Assembly: GCF_041154745.1 (NCBI RefSeq)
Contig: NZ_AP031573.1
Span: 3,410,001 to 3,474,000 of the forward strand
Direction: 5' to 3'
Source of the DNA: Flavobacterium sp. CFS9
Lineage (GTDB): Bacteria; Bacteroidota; Bacteroidia; Flavobacteriales; Flavobacteriaceae
DNA: 64,000 bases
This document shows positions 7,640-15,873 of this stretch, piece by piece (the stretch's first letter is position 1; each line of letters opens with the position of its first letter). The notes under the pieces are model-generated. The model was not told the DNA's origin, did not search any database, and saw nothing but the letters and a program-made list of their open reading frames with translations. Made by a program: the position numbers and the translations under genes.

Positions 7640-7712
7640 GTAGTGTATAGTCGCAGTATTCAGTCACAGTTTTCAGTATGTAGGCTGCGACTGTAAACTG
7701 CGACTGAAAACT
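7640..7712. repeat. dispersed ACTGAAAACT-type repeat forming a hairpin between convergent genes
   Basis: The interval between csaA and the hydrolase gene is filled with variations of CAGTTTTCAGT and its complement ACTGAAAACT (at 7702-7711), plus GCGACTG twice. These pair into a hairpin that could end transcription from both sides. The same vocabulary recurs at 6278-6314, 11943-12058, 34871-34900 and 40911-40938. Confidence 0.7.
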
Positions 7713-8256
7713 ATTTTATTTTCTCGATCAATTGTTCCAAAATCAATTGCCCTTCTTCCCAATACTTTAAATCCGAATCAGAGTTGATGTGTCCTTTTTG
7801 TCCTACATTCACCAGATCGCTTCCCCACATTTCAGCAAAGTATTTTTTTCGTTCAAAAGTCGCGTAAGGATCGTTTTCGCTTGCTACGACAATAGAAGGG
7901 AAAGGCAGTTTTGAAGTTGGCATAGGCGAAAAGTTTCGGATACACTCCGGTGTATGTGCGGGTGAATCTACATCGGCAGGAGCAACCAGTAAGGCACCCG
8001 CTATGTTTGGATTGTTGTTTGCCTGCGCCCAGTGCAGGACAAGTGAAACCGCTAAACTATGTGCTACCAGTATTGTTGGGCCATTAAGCCTGGAAATTTC
8101 TTCTTCTAAACGTTTCAGCCATTCTGCGCGAATAGGTTCGTCCCATTCGTCATGAACGATGCGGGTTGAATTTTTGAATTTCTTATGCCAAAACGTTTGC
8201 CAGTGTTTGTTTCCGGAGTTTCCAAGACCTGGCAGAATTAATAACTGTACTTCCAT
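7711..8256 (-). CDS. RBBP9/YdeN-family serine hydrolase
   Basis: 181 residues. It starts LLILPGLGNSGNKHWQTFW, the conserved N-terminus of the RBBP9/YdeN alpha/beta-hydrolases, and has the nucleophile elbow LVAHSLAVSLVLHWA. The acid is in VVASENDPYATFERKKYFAE and the catalytic His in NVGQKGHINSDSDL, so the triad Ser-Asp-His is complete. Cytoplasmic; natural substrate unknown for most members. A near-consensus -7 box TATCTTTA lies at 8271-8278. Confidence 0.92.
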   Translation of the reverse strand: MEVQLLILPGLGNSGNKHWQTFWHKKFKNSTRIVHDEWDEPIRAEWLKRLEEEISRLNGPTILVAHSLAVSLVLHWAQANNNPNIAGALLVAPADVDSPAHTPECIRNFSPMPTSKLPFPSIVVASENDPYATFERKKYFAEMWGSDLVNVGQKGHINSDSDLKYWEEGQLILEQLIEKIK

Positions 8257-8401
8257 TTTTACTTTTTTTATAAAGATATTTGAAATCTCTATTTTAAAAC
8301 CACAAACAAATATCGACTAAATTAGTAGAGTTTAAGTGTTTAAAAAAAGTCCAAAATGCAAAACACTATGGACTTATACTTTAAAAAAAGCCTTCCGTCG
8401 A

Positions 8402-8785
8402 CTAAATATCGTCAAAATCTATATCTGTAAAACTGGTTCTTTGTCCTTCAGGTTTATCAGAACCATATTCTTTTTTGAAATCTTTTTGATGTCTTTCAGA
8501 GATTACTTCTTCGCCCTTGTGGTTCAGGACATAGGAAGTCATTTCTTCAAGTATCTCGGCAAAAGCACTAAAGTCTTCTTTGTACAAGTAGATCTTGTGT
8601 TTTTTAAAATGAAAGGAACCGTCCTCCTCAGTAAATTTTTTACTTTCGGTAATTGTGATATAATAATCATCAGCTTTAGTAGCTCTCACATCAAAGAAAT
8701 AAGTTCTTCTTCCTGCTCGTAATACTTTAGAAAAAATCTCTTCTTTTTCTAACATGTCATTTTCTCTCATAATACGTTCTATCAT
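8402..8785 (-). CDS. PUR-family DNA/RNA-binding protein (DUF3276)
   Basis: 127 residues. EEIFSKVLRAGRRTYFFDVRATKADDYYITITESKK followed by HFKKHKIYLYKEDFSAFAEILEEM is one Pur-alpha repeat (four strands and a helix), as in the single-repeat bacterial PUR proteins that dimerise on nucleic acid. The tail is acidic and probably disordered. A second possible ATG is at 8770 (MRENDMLEKEE). It is strongly conserved in Bacteroidota; its target there is not established. Confidence 0.9.
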   Translation of the reverse strand: MIERIMRENDMLEKEEIFSKVLRAGRRTYFFDVRATKADDYYITITESKKFTEEDGSFHFKKHKIYLYKEDFSAFAEILEEMTSYVLNHKGEEVISERHQKDFKKEYGSDKPEGQRTSFTDIDFDDI

Positions 8786-8838
8786 TTTTGGAATTAATAG
8801 TACTCAAAAATCATAAAAAATTATCGATTACGCAACAA

Positions 8839-10617
8839 TTAAAGTAATTCTTTTTCTGAAAGTTGTTTTAAATATAACGACGCGTAATATCCCTCCTGAT
8901 TTATTAATTGATTATGAGAGCCTTGTTGAATGATCTTCCCGTCTTCCAGAATGATTATTTTATCGGCGTTTTTTGCAGATGATACCCTATGACTTACTAT
9001 TATTGTAGTTTTATCCTTGCAAATTTCAAATAAATTGCTAAGGATCGTTTCTTCTGTTTCTGTATCTACTGCCGACAAACAATCGTCGAAAAGTAAAATC
9101 GCCGGATTTTTAATAATGGCGCGCGCAATAGACACACGCTGCTTTTGTCCGCCTGAGAGAGTGATTCCCCTTTCTCCTAAAACAGTATCATATTGTTTGT
9201 TAAAAGCGACAATATTATCATGAACTACTGCATTTTTGGCCGCTTCGATTACTTCTTCATCTGTAGCGTTCTGATTACCGAATTTTATATTATTTTTAAT
9301 AGTGTCCGAGAATAGAAAAGCGTCCTGAGGCACAATTCCAACATTATTTCGCAAATCATATAGATTCAGACCGCTAATTTCGTTTTCATCAATAGTGATT
9401 TTTCCTTCGGTTACCTCATATAAACGAGAGATCAATGATAATATTGTGGACTTCCCTGAACCGGTTTTTCCTAAAATGGCTAATGTCTCTCCTTTTTTGA
9501 CGGTAAAAGTTACATTTTTAAGTGCTTCAATATTGGTGTCTTCGTACGTATAGCTTACGTTTTCAAAAGAAATGGTACCCTCAATATCAGAACGATTTTC
9601 GTTATTGTTTTTTATTTCAGGCTCAATTTTTAAAAATTCATTCAAACGTTTCTGAGAGGCTTCAGCTTCCTGTACCATCGATGAAACCCATCCTAATGAT
9701 GCTACTGGCCAGGTTAACATATTCACATATAAAATAAACTCGGCAATCGTTCCAATATTCGGAATTGTTCCGTTGATGTACATCACACCTCCAAAGTAAA
9801 TCACTACAAGGTTACTGATTCCGATTAAAGCAATCATCAAAGGACCAAATAAGGACTGTACTTTGGCTAAATCCAAACTCTTTTTCTTGCTTTCGTGCGC
9901 CAGAGCGATCATGTTGTTCTGATGCTGATTTTCTAATGAATTGGCTTTTATAACACGAATACCGGAAAAGATTTCCTGTGTAAAACTGGAAACTTTAGAT
10001 AAATATTGCTGAAAAGTGGTGCTTCTTTTATTGATTTCTGAGCTTAGTTTGAAAATGCAATAGGAAAGAATAGGTAAAGGTAAAATAGTGTACATTGTCA
10101 ATAGTGGTGAGACATTGTACATATATATAATGACAATGGCAAAGCGAATAAATGTATTGATCGTATACATTACCGCAGGCCCTACATACATACGAACTTT
10201 TGAAACATCTTCGCTAATACGGTTCATCAAATCTCCGGTGCGGTTTTGTTTGTAAAAGTTTTGTGAGAGTCTCTCATATTGTTTGAAAACCTCATTTTTT
10301 AAATCAAACTCGATATGGCGCGACATTACGATCAAAGTCTGACGCATTAAAAACGTTAGAAATCCTGCTACAATGGTAGTGGCTATGATTAGCAGTACGT
10401 TATGAATTAATCCTTCGCGGTAATTATCGATGACAATTTGAGATGTCTGATCGGCTTGAGGCAGTTTGTCAAATTTTTCAATGGCGTTTAACGACTTGCT
10501 AATGAGCTTTGGAGTAAACAGAGAGAATATTTGTGCGATTATGGTGATTAAAATACCTAAAGAAAAACTATATTTATATTTGATGAAATATTTGTTTAAA
10601 TAACTTAATTCTTTCAT
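8839..10617 (-). CDS. MsbA-like ABC exporter (permease plus ATPase)
   Basis: 592 residues, the length of a half-transporter. Residues 1 to about 310 hold six membrane helices; about 340-592 form the ATPase with Walker A GKTGSGKST, Q-loop GIVPQDAFLFSDT, signature LSGGQKQR, Walker B AILLFDDCLSAVD and the switch His in VSHRVSS. The Walker B ends in Asp-Asp rather than Asp-Glu, so the usual catalytic Glu is replaced by Asp, which may slow hydrolysis; this deserves attention. Substrate unknown (lipid or drug by homology to MsbA-type exporters). Monocistronic by spacing. Confidence 0.93.
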   Translation of the reverse strand: MKELSYLNKYFIKYKYSFSLGILITIIAQIFSLFTPKLISKSLNAIEKFDKLPQADQTSQIVIDNYREGLIHNVLLIIATTIVAGFLTFLMRQTLIVMSRHIEFDLKNEVFKQYERLSQNFYKQNRTGDLMNRISEDVSKVRMYVGPAVMYTINTFIRFAIVIIYMYNVSPLLTMYTILPLPILSYCIFKLSSEINKRSTTFQQYLSKVSSFTQEIFSGIRVIKANSLENQHQNNMIALAHESKKKSLDLAKVQSLFGPLMIALIGISNLVVIYFGGVMYINGTIPNIGTIAEFILYVNMLTWPVASLGWVSSMVQEAEASQKRLNEFLKIEPEIKNNNENRSDIEGTISFENVSYTYEDTNIEALKNVTFTVKKGETLAILGKTGSGKSTILSLISRLYEVTEGKITIDENEISGLNLYDLRNNVGIVPQDAFLFSDTIKNNIKFGNQNATDEEVIEAAKNAVVHDNIVAFNKQYDTVLGERGITLSGGQKQRVSIARAIIKNPAILLFDDCLSAVDTETEETILSNLFEICKDKTTIIVSHRVSSAKNADKIIILEDGKIIQQGSHNQLINQEGYYASLYLKQLSEKELL

Positions 10618-10763
10618 TTTTTTAAGAGATTCAATGTTAAAATGTTTTGATTTGGTGAAATATTATGAATAAAAATTAATGCAATATATAATTTTATCAA
10701 AACAAAACGATTGTTAGATTGTTATTTTAAAGATAATAAATTAGCACATGTATATTTTTTATA

Positions 10764-10771
10764 TAAATTTG
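10764..10771 (+). promoter_or_regulatory. -7 promoter box TAAATTTG for leucine dehydrogenase
   Basis: TAAATTTG 52 bases upstream of the ATG at 10823 in a very AT-rich interval; no clear -33 TTG. Confidence 0.45.
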
Positions 10772-10822
10772 AGAAGTCTTTTTGACATATTCATAATTTT
10801 AACAAAATAATATAGTAGCGCT

Positions 10823-11932
10823 ATGGATGCAACTTTCGCAACTGGAAAAGAACTTCAGAAAATGGATCCTGTTTTTGGTCAATTGTCTTTTGACGATCAC
10901 GAACAAATTGTATTTTGCAATGACAAAGATACAGGTTTAAAAGCAATTATTGGTATTCATAATTCGGTTATGGGACCAGCTTTGGGAGGTACTAGAATGT
11001 GGAATTATAATACTGAATGGGAAGCATTAAACGATGTTTTGCGTCTTTCAAGAGGTATGACCTATAAATCAGCCATTACCGGATTGAATATCGGTGGAGG
11101 TAAAGCAGTAATTATTGGTGATGCTAAAACGCAAAAAACACCTGAATTAATGCGTAAGTTTGGTGAATTTGTTCACTCTTTAAGCGGTAGATATATTACT
11201 GCTGAAGATGTTGGAATGGAAACAAAAGACATGGACACTGTTAGAGATGTAACACCTTATGTTACAGGTATCTCTGAAGAAAGAGGTGGTTCAGGAAATC
11301 CTTCTCCAATAACTGCTTACGGTGTTTATTTAGGAATGAAAGCTGCCGCTAAAAGTAAGTTTGGTACTGATGTTTTAGAAGGTAAAAAAGTTTTAGTTCA
11401 GGGAATTGGTCACGTAGGTGAAGCTTTGGTTGAGTATTTAACTAAAGAAGGAGCAATCGTTACCATTACTGATATCAATGAAGAGAAATTATTTCAGGTA
11501 GCTTCAAAATACAATGCTTCAATCTATTCTGGTGAAGATTTATATACTGCTGATGTTGATATCTATGCACCATGTGCAATGGGAGCGATCATCAACGATG
11601 CAACTGTAGATAAAATTAAAGCTAAAGTTATTGCCGGAGCAGCTAACAATCAGTTGGCTGACGAGAATGTTCACGGAGCAAGATTACAGGAAAGAGGAAT
11701 TTTATACGCTCCTGATTTCTTAATCAACGCTGGTGGAATCATCAACGTATATGCTGAATTAGAGCACTACGGTAAAGCTGAAATCATGACAAAAACCGAA
11801 AATATCTATAATACAACTTTAGAGATTATCGAGTATGCTGTGAAAAACGGAATGACAACGCATAAAGCGGCTCTTACAATTGCTCAAAATCGTATCGATT
11901 TGAGAAAAATTGAAAACGCAGCTAAGAAGTAA
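10823..11932 (+). CDS. leucine (Glu/Leu/Phe/Val) dehydrogenase
   Basis: 369 residues, close to leucine dehydrogenases. It reversibly deaminates branched-chain amino acids with NAD. The dimerisation/catalytic half has GPALGGTRMW, RGMTYKSAITGLNIGGGKAV (catalytic lysines near residues 82 and 94) and the NAD-binding half has LVQGIGHVGEALVEYL. The segment AGAANNQLAD and YAPDFLINAGGIINVYAE are typical of the family near the substrate. Its own promoter and a long hairpin terminator bound it. Substrate preference for Leu over Phe or Val is inferred from length and motifs. Confidence 0.93.
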   Translation: MDATFATGKELQKMDPVFGQLSFDDHEQIVFCNDKDTGLKAIIGIHNSVMGPALGGTRMWNYNTEWEALNDVLRLSRGMTYKSAITGLNIGGGKAVIIGDAKTQKTPELMRKFGEFVHSLSGRYITAEDVGMETKDMDTVRDVTPYVTGISEERGGSGNPSPITAYGVYLGMKAAAKSKFGTDVLEGKKVLVQGIGHVGEALVEYLTKEGAIVTITDINEEKLFQVASKYNASIYSGEDLYTADVDIYAPCAMGAIINDATVDKIKAKVIAGAANNQLADENVHGARLQERGILYAPDFLINAGGIINVYAELEHYGKAEIMTKTENIYNTTLEIIEYAVKNGMTTHKAALTIAQNRIDLRKIENAAKK

Positions 11933-11950
11933 TTTTTAGTTTGTAGTCTC

Positions 11951-12012
11951 AGTCCCGGTATTCAGTCTCAGTTTCATGCGTGAAAATTGTGACTGAGTAC
12001 TGGGATTTTTTA
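11951..12012 (+). terminator. long terminator built from dispersed repeat sequence
   Basis: AGTCCCGGTATTCAGTCTCA (11951-11970) pairs with TGTGACTGAGTACTGGGA (about 11989-12006) with few mismatches, followed by TTTTTT. The stem is made of the same CAGTCTCAG/ACTGAG phrase that recurs in other gaps, showing that this repeat family can serve as a terminator. Confidence 0.75.
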
Positions 12013-12094
12013 TAAGGTTTAAACAATACTGAAAACTGCAACTGAACACTGTGACTTTTTTACAAATTAATTTTATTATAAAGAGTTAAATACT

Positions 12095-12102
12095 TACTTT
12101 TG
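12095..12102 (+). promoter_or_regulatory. -7 promoter box TACTTTTG for nusB
   Basis: TACTTTTG, followed by GC, in an AT-rich stretch, 30 bases upstream of the nusB GTG start. Confidence 0.5.
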
Positions 12103-12131
12103 CAGACTAATTTTTAAAATGTTCTTACAAG

Positions 12132-13076
12132 GTGGTAAATAGAAGACACATACGCGTTAAAGTAATGCAATCCATTTATGCAATGCATCAAAGCGGTTCT
12201 GATAATATGGAAAAAGAAGAGAAGTTTCTTTTTTACAGTATTGACAATATTCAGGATCTATATCTTATAATGCTTTCTTCATTGATTGAAATTTGCAAAA
12301 AAGAGTCTGTTTTTTTACATCTTTCAAGTAAAAAACATCTTGCAACCGCTGCAGAACGTAATCCGAATGAAAAATTCATAAAAAACAAAATTTTTCAACT
12401 TCTGGCCGAAAGTAATTCACTTAGTATTGCTTTAGAAAATCGTAAAATTAACAACTGGAACCTGAACGACGATTATATTATTTTACTTTTAAATGATATT
12501 AAGTCAAGTGCTTTGTATGCAAAATACATGAGTACTACAACCAATACTTTTGAAGAAGACAGACAATTTGTGATTGATTTGTTTGCTGAAGTAATTGTTC
12601 CAAATGAAAAATTATATGAGTATTTAGAAGATGATAAGTTAACCTGGGTTGATGATATTCCGGTTGTAAATACACACATCATTAAACAATTAAAAGCGAT
12701 TAAAACGGAAGATCCGGACGATTTCAGAGTGCCTAGATTGTACAAAGATGTTGAGGATAAGGATTTTGCTAAAGATTTGTTCAGAAGAACAGTTTTAAAC
12801 GAATCGGTTTTTGCAAAAGAATACGATGATAAAACGCCAAACTGGGACAGCGAAAGGATTGCGGAAATTGATACTATTATTTTAAAAATGGCGATCTGCG
12901 AATTTTTAAAATTCCCTTCTATTCCGGTAAAAGTAACTCTTAACGAATATTTAGAAATTGCAAAAGAGTATTCTACTCCAAAAAGTAGTATTTTTATCAA
13001 CGGAATTTTAGATAATCTGGTTAAAGAGCTTACAGCGAATAAAAAGATGATCAAAGTAGGCCGTGGTTTAATGTAA
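12132..13076 (+). CDS. nusB: transcription antitermination protein NusB (long form)
   Basis: 314 residues, about twice E. coli NusB. The first residues RRHIRVKVMQSIYAMHQS and the C-terminal helical domain (about 215-314: FAKDLFRRTVLNE, RIAEIDTIILKMAICEFLKFPSIPVKVTLNEYLEIAKEYSTPKSSIFINGILDNLV) are NusB; the extra middle part is the insertion seen in Bacteroidota. It binds boxA RNA with S10 in antitermination complexes. Start: the frame has no ATG, only GTG at 12132 after an in-frame stop at 12108. An out-of-frame 7-codon ORF (ATG 12119 to TAG 12142) runs across this start. Confidence 0.94.
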   Translation: MVNRRHIRVKVMQSIYAMHQSGSDNMEKEEKFLFYSIDNIQDLYLIMLSSLIEICKKESVFLHLSSKKHLATAAERNPNEKFIKNKIFQLLAESNSLSIALENRKINNWNLNDDYIILLLNDIKSSALYAKYMSTTTNTFEEDRQFVIDLFAEVIVPNEKLYEYLEDDKLTWVDDIPVVNTHIIKQLKAIKTEDPDDFRVPRLYKDVEDKDFAKDLFRRTVLNESVFAKEYDDKTPNWDSERIAEIDTIILKMAICEFLKFPSIPVKVTLNEYLEIAKEYSTPKSSIFINGILDNLVKELTANKKMIKVGRGLM

Positions 13077-13189
13077 TTGAGAAGAATTTCCAATTTTTTA
13101 AATTCCAAATCCCAATTGAGTTGTCGTTCTGAGTACTGCCTAAGAGCCGGAAAAACAAATATTAATAACAAAAATAAAAACTGAATACT

Positions 13190-13465
13190 ATGCAAGATTT
13201 AATGAAATTTGCGCCTTATTTACTAATGTTTGTCGTGTTATATTTTTTTATGATCCGACCACAACAAAAAAGAGTTAAAAACGAAAAAGAATTTGAAAGC
13301 AGCCTAAAAGTAGGTGATAAAATAATTACTAAAAGTGGTTTTCACGGGAAAATCGTTGAGCTTGCTGAAACTAGTGCGGTGATCGAAACAATGTCCGGGA
13401 AATTGAAAATTGAGCGTTCAGCGATTTCTATGGAAATGAGTTCTGCTTTGAATAAAAAAGCTTAA
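13190..13465 (+). CDS. yajC: preprotein translocase accessory subunit YajC
   Basis: 91 residues. One membrane helix near the N-terminus (PYLLMFVVLYFFMIRPQQKR, ending in the hallmark IRPQQKR) and a cytoplasmic KOW-like part with GDKIITKSGFHGKIVEL. YajC associates with SecDF of the Sec translocon. It follows nusB after 113 bases that hold a TTCCAAA-type repeat; many flavobacteria carry a DUF1573 gene here, which is absent. Confidence 0.95.
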   Translation: MQDLMKFAPYLLMFVVLYFFMIRPQQKRVKNEKEFESSLKVGDKIITKSGFHGKIVELAETSAVIETMSGKLKIERSAISMEMSSALNKKA

Positions 13466-13498
13466 TTTTTTCTTCGAAAAAAGAAACTTCAAAATAGT

Positions 13499-13536
13499 AA
13501 ATCCCAAATTCCAAATGGAGTTTGGGATTTTTTTTT
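13499..13536 (+). terminator. yajC terminator
   Basis: AAATCCCAAA and TTTGGGATTT form a 10-bp perfect stem with a 12-base loop TTCCAAATGGAG, then nine T residues. The stem carries the CCAAATTCCAAA phrase of a dispersed repeat family. Confidence 0.88.
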
Positions 13537-13564
13537 GGTTTAAAAGAAGTTTGCCTCAATCTTG

Positions 13565-13687
13565 TCATTTCGAGGAACGAGTGATCACACAAGTAATTCG
13601 ACAAAGATTGGTGACGATTGGGGTGGAATTGCTAATGTGATTTGCTTTGCCTGTTTGTTATCTCCCGAGTCTTGTTTCTCGAAATGA
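13565..13687. repeat. MITE-like element with imperfect inverted ends
   Basis: The left end TCATTTCGAGGAACGAG (13565-13581) is matched by the inverted right end CTTGTTTCTCGAAATGA (13671-13687) at 15 of 17 positions. The interior contains AAGTAATTCGACAAAGATTGG and GGTGGAATTGCTAATGTGA. No ORF is inside. From memory, closely similar phrases occur many times in flavobacterial genomes, so it is probably a dispersed non-coding element mobilised or copied by another machinery. Only one copy is in this window. Confidence 0.65.
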
Positions 13688-13791
13688 AAGTACTTTGTGT
13701 AAATAAAAAAAACCTTTGTTTAAAGTTTTAAACTTCGAACAAAGGTTTTGTATGGGTTGGTATTTGGAATTTTTAAAATTTGAAATTCCGT

Positions 13792-14369
13792 TTACCTGTA
13801 TTTATCATTCAATCCGATGTTTTCTAATATCATCGGAATTATTTTTTCAATTCTCGAAAGTTTGGTTTTTTCCTGCTTGGCAGTTTCTATGTACTCCAGA
13901 AACTCATGTTGCTTGTACGGGCTGAATTTTTGAAATGCTTCTGCCAAATCGGGATCCTGATCCAGTTCTTTCTGAAAAAACTCAGAAACAATAGCTTCCT
14001 TTTTTGCAGGTCTAATGACTTTTCCTTGTTTTTCGTTTTCAATGGCTTCTGAAATGTAGGTCAAAACTTCTGCCTCGTTTACCTGATCTTTTGAGGTAAA
14101 ACGCCATTGACGCAAAGATTTTGTTTTGTCTTCCTGAGCATTGATCAATCTCTTTTTTTTATCTTTCAGGAAAACACCGTTGAAGAACCAAATTGTGAAA
14201 TACTCTTTAAAGCCTCCTATGCCGATAACATTTTTTTGTTGTATACATAAACGGGACCGCCCCATTTTACGGTTTCAACCAGTTCGGTTTTATCAATAAT
14301 AGATTTCAGGAAAAGGAGTTCTTCTTCCCAATTGTTGACTTTATCCCAAACGTGTTTTTTATCGGACAT
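13792..14369 (-). pseudogene. YdeI/DUF1801-like gene broken by a -1 frameshift in a homopolymer
   Basis: From ATG at 14369 the reverse strand reads MSDKKHVWDKVNNWEEE...ETVKWGGPVYVYNKK and then hits a stop just after a run of seven A (14231-14237). The next frame continues the same protein with NVIGIGGFKEYFTIWFFNGVFLKDKKK and ends in DPDLAEAFQKFSPYKQHEFLEYIETAKQEKTK, the C-terminal YdeI helices. Adding one A restores 192 residues without a stop; the 578-base span is one base short of a multiple of three. It follows pepT by 14 bases in the same transcript. It is a recent pseudogene, a phase-variable switch, or an assembly error; slippage on A7 might rescue it. Confidence 0.85.
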
Positions 14370-14383
14370 GCTTTTCCTTTTCG

Positions 14384-15661
14384 TTATTTTTTTCTTTTCG
14401 GTTTCTCAGGAGTGTCAAAAATACCCGGAATTGCCGTTAATTCAGCAATCTTTACAATAACATCAGTTGCTTTTTGCATGCTTTCGGCAGGAACATATTC
14501 GTATTTTCCGTGAAAGTTATGACCACCTGCAAATATATTCGGGCAAGGAAGTCCCATGAAAGATAATTGCGATCCGTCTGTTCCGCCACGAATAGGTTTG
14601 ATGATAGGTTTGATGCCTAATTCTTTCATTGCTTTTTCGGCGATATTAACGATGTGTTTAACAGGAAGTACTTTTTCTTTCATATTATAGTACTGATCTT
14701 TTACTTCGGCAATTACAATATCCTCTCCGAATTTTTTCGCAAATTTCTTATTGATTTTTTTTGCAATTTTAGCAATTAAATCTTTGCGTTTTTCAAACTT
14801 TTTCTTGTTGTGATCGCGGATAATCAATTCTAAAACAGTTTCTTCAATGCTTCCGGTGAGGTGGTGAACGTGGAAAAATCCTTCGTAACCTTTAGTTTCC
14901 TGTGGCGTTTCTCCTTTTGGAAGTTCGTTGATGAAATCGTTGGCAATCAACATTGAATTGATCATTTTTCCTTTGGCGTAACCCGGATGAACGCTCTTTC
15001 CTTTAAAAGTGATTTTGGCTCCGGCTGCATTAAAGTTTTCATATTCTAATTCACCAATCTGGCTTCCGTCCATAGTGTAAGCCCATGCGGCGCCAAATTT
15101 TTTCACATCAAAATGATGTGCACCACGGCCAATTTCTTCGTCAGGAGTAAAACCAATTCTAATTTTTCCGTGTTTAATTTCCGGATGCTGAATTAAGTAT
15201 TCCATAGCAGAGACGATTTCAGTAATTCCTGCTTTGTCATCGGCCCCTAATAAGGTTGTTCCATCAGTTGTAATAATGGTTTGTCCTTTGTATTGTAATA
15301 AATCTTTAAAATAGTTGGGAGATAAAATGATGTTTTTCTCAGCATTTAAAACGATGTCTTTTCCGTCATAGTTTTCAACAATCTGAGGTTTTACATTTGC
15401 TCCGCTAAAATCAGGAGAAGTATCAAAATGAGATACAAAACCAATGGTTGGAACTTCATGATCAACATTAGAAGGCAAGGTAGCCATAATGTAAGCTTTG
15501 TCGTCTATGGTAACATCTGATAGGCCAATTGTCTTTAATTCCTCTACTAATTTATTGGCAAGATTCCATTGTTTTTCTGTACTTGGAGTTGTTTTTGAAT
15601 TTGGATCTGACTCAGTGTCAATAGTTACATAACTAACAAAACGATCTATGATATGTTGCAT
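14384..15661 (-). CDS. pepT: peptidase T (tripeptide aminopeptidase)
   Basis: 425 residues, family M20B. It removes N-terminal residues from tripeptides in the cytoplasm using two zinc ions. Ligands: His in [12 protein letters not shown], bridging Asp in LGADDKAGI, the Glu-Glu pair in [10 protein letters not shown], Asp in AYTMDG, and His in [30 protein letters not shown] is a PepT signature. A Lys/Arg-rich tail of about 15 residues extends the usual end. Promoter box TATATTTG at 15682-15689. Confidence 0.96.
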   Translation of the reverse strand: MQHIIDRFVSYVTIDTESDPNSKTTPSTEKQWNLANKLVEELKTIGLSDVTIDDKAYIMATLPSNVDHEVPTIGFVSHFDTSPDFSGANVKPQIVENYDGKDIVLNAEKNIILSPNYFKDLLQYKGQTIITTDGTTLLGADDKAGITEIVSAMEYLIQHPEIKHGKIRIGFTPDEEIGRGAHHFDVKKFGAAWAYTMDGSQIGELEYENFNAAGAKITFKGKSVHPGYAKGKMINSMLIANDFINELPKGETPQETKGYEGFFHVHHLTGSIEETVLELIIRDHNKKKFEKRKDLIAKIAKKINKKFAKKFGEDIVIAEVKDQYYNMKEKVLPVKHIVNIAEKAMKELGIKPIIKPIRGGTDGSQLSFMGLPCPNIFAGGHNFHGKYEYVPAESMQKATDVIVKIAELTAIPGIFDTPEKPKRKK

Positions 15662-15681
15662 TTTTTTATTTTATTTTTAGG

Positions 15682-15689
15682 CAAATATA
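15682..15689 (-). promoter_or_regulatory. -7 promoter box for pepT
   Basis: The reverse strand reads TATATTTG followed by CC, 21 bases before the pepT ATG at 15661. Confidence 0.55.
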
Positions 15690-15873
15690 AGTAAATAGTT
15701 AGGGGTTGTAAAGCCATAAATTATGAAAACTATAAATTAGGCTGAAAAAGGTTGACACAAATTTCATTGATTTGCGCTAATGATAGAAAGTTAAAATCCA
15801 ATTTCATGAATTTAAACTCAAGAAATTGGATTTATAAGTAGTATGACAAAGATTATTAGTAGATAAAAAAATC

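Larger units (their letters stand above)
13466..13791. other. 326-base intergenic stretch with terminator and repeat element
   Basis: Holds the yajC terminator (13499-13536) and a 123-bp element with inverted ends (13565-13687). An AAACCTTTG/CAAAGGTTT inverted pair (about 13708-13748) and a TTTGGAATTT phrase precede the end of the YdeI-like gene. No coding potential seen. Confidence 0.75.

Noticed and set aside
13077..13189. Possible remnant of a DUF1573 gene between nusB and yajC
   Set aside because: The 113 bases contain only a repeat phrase and no DUF1573-like coding words.
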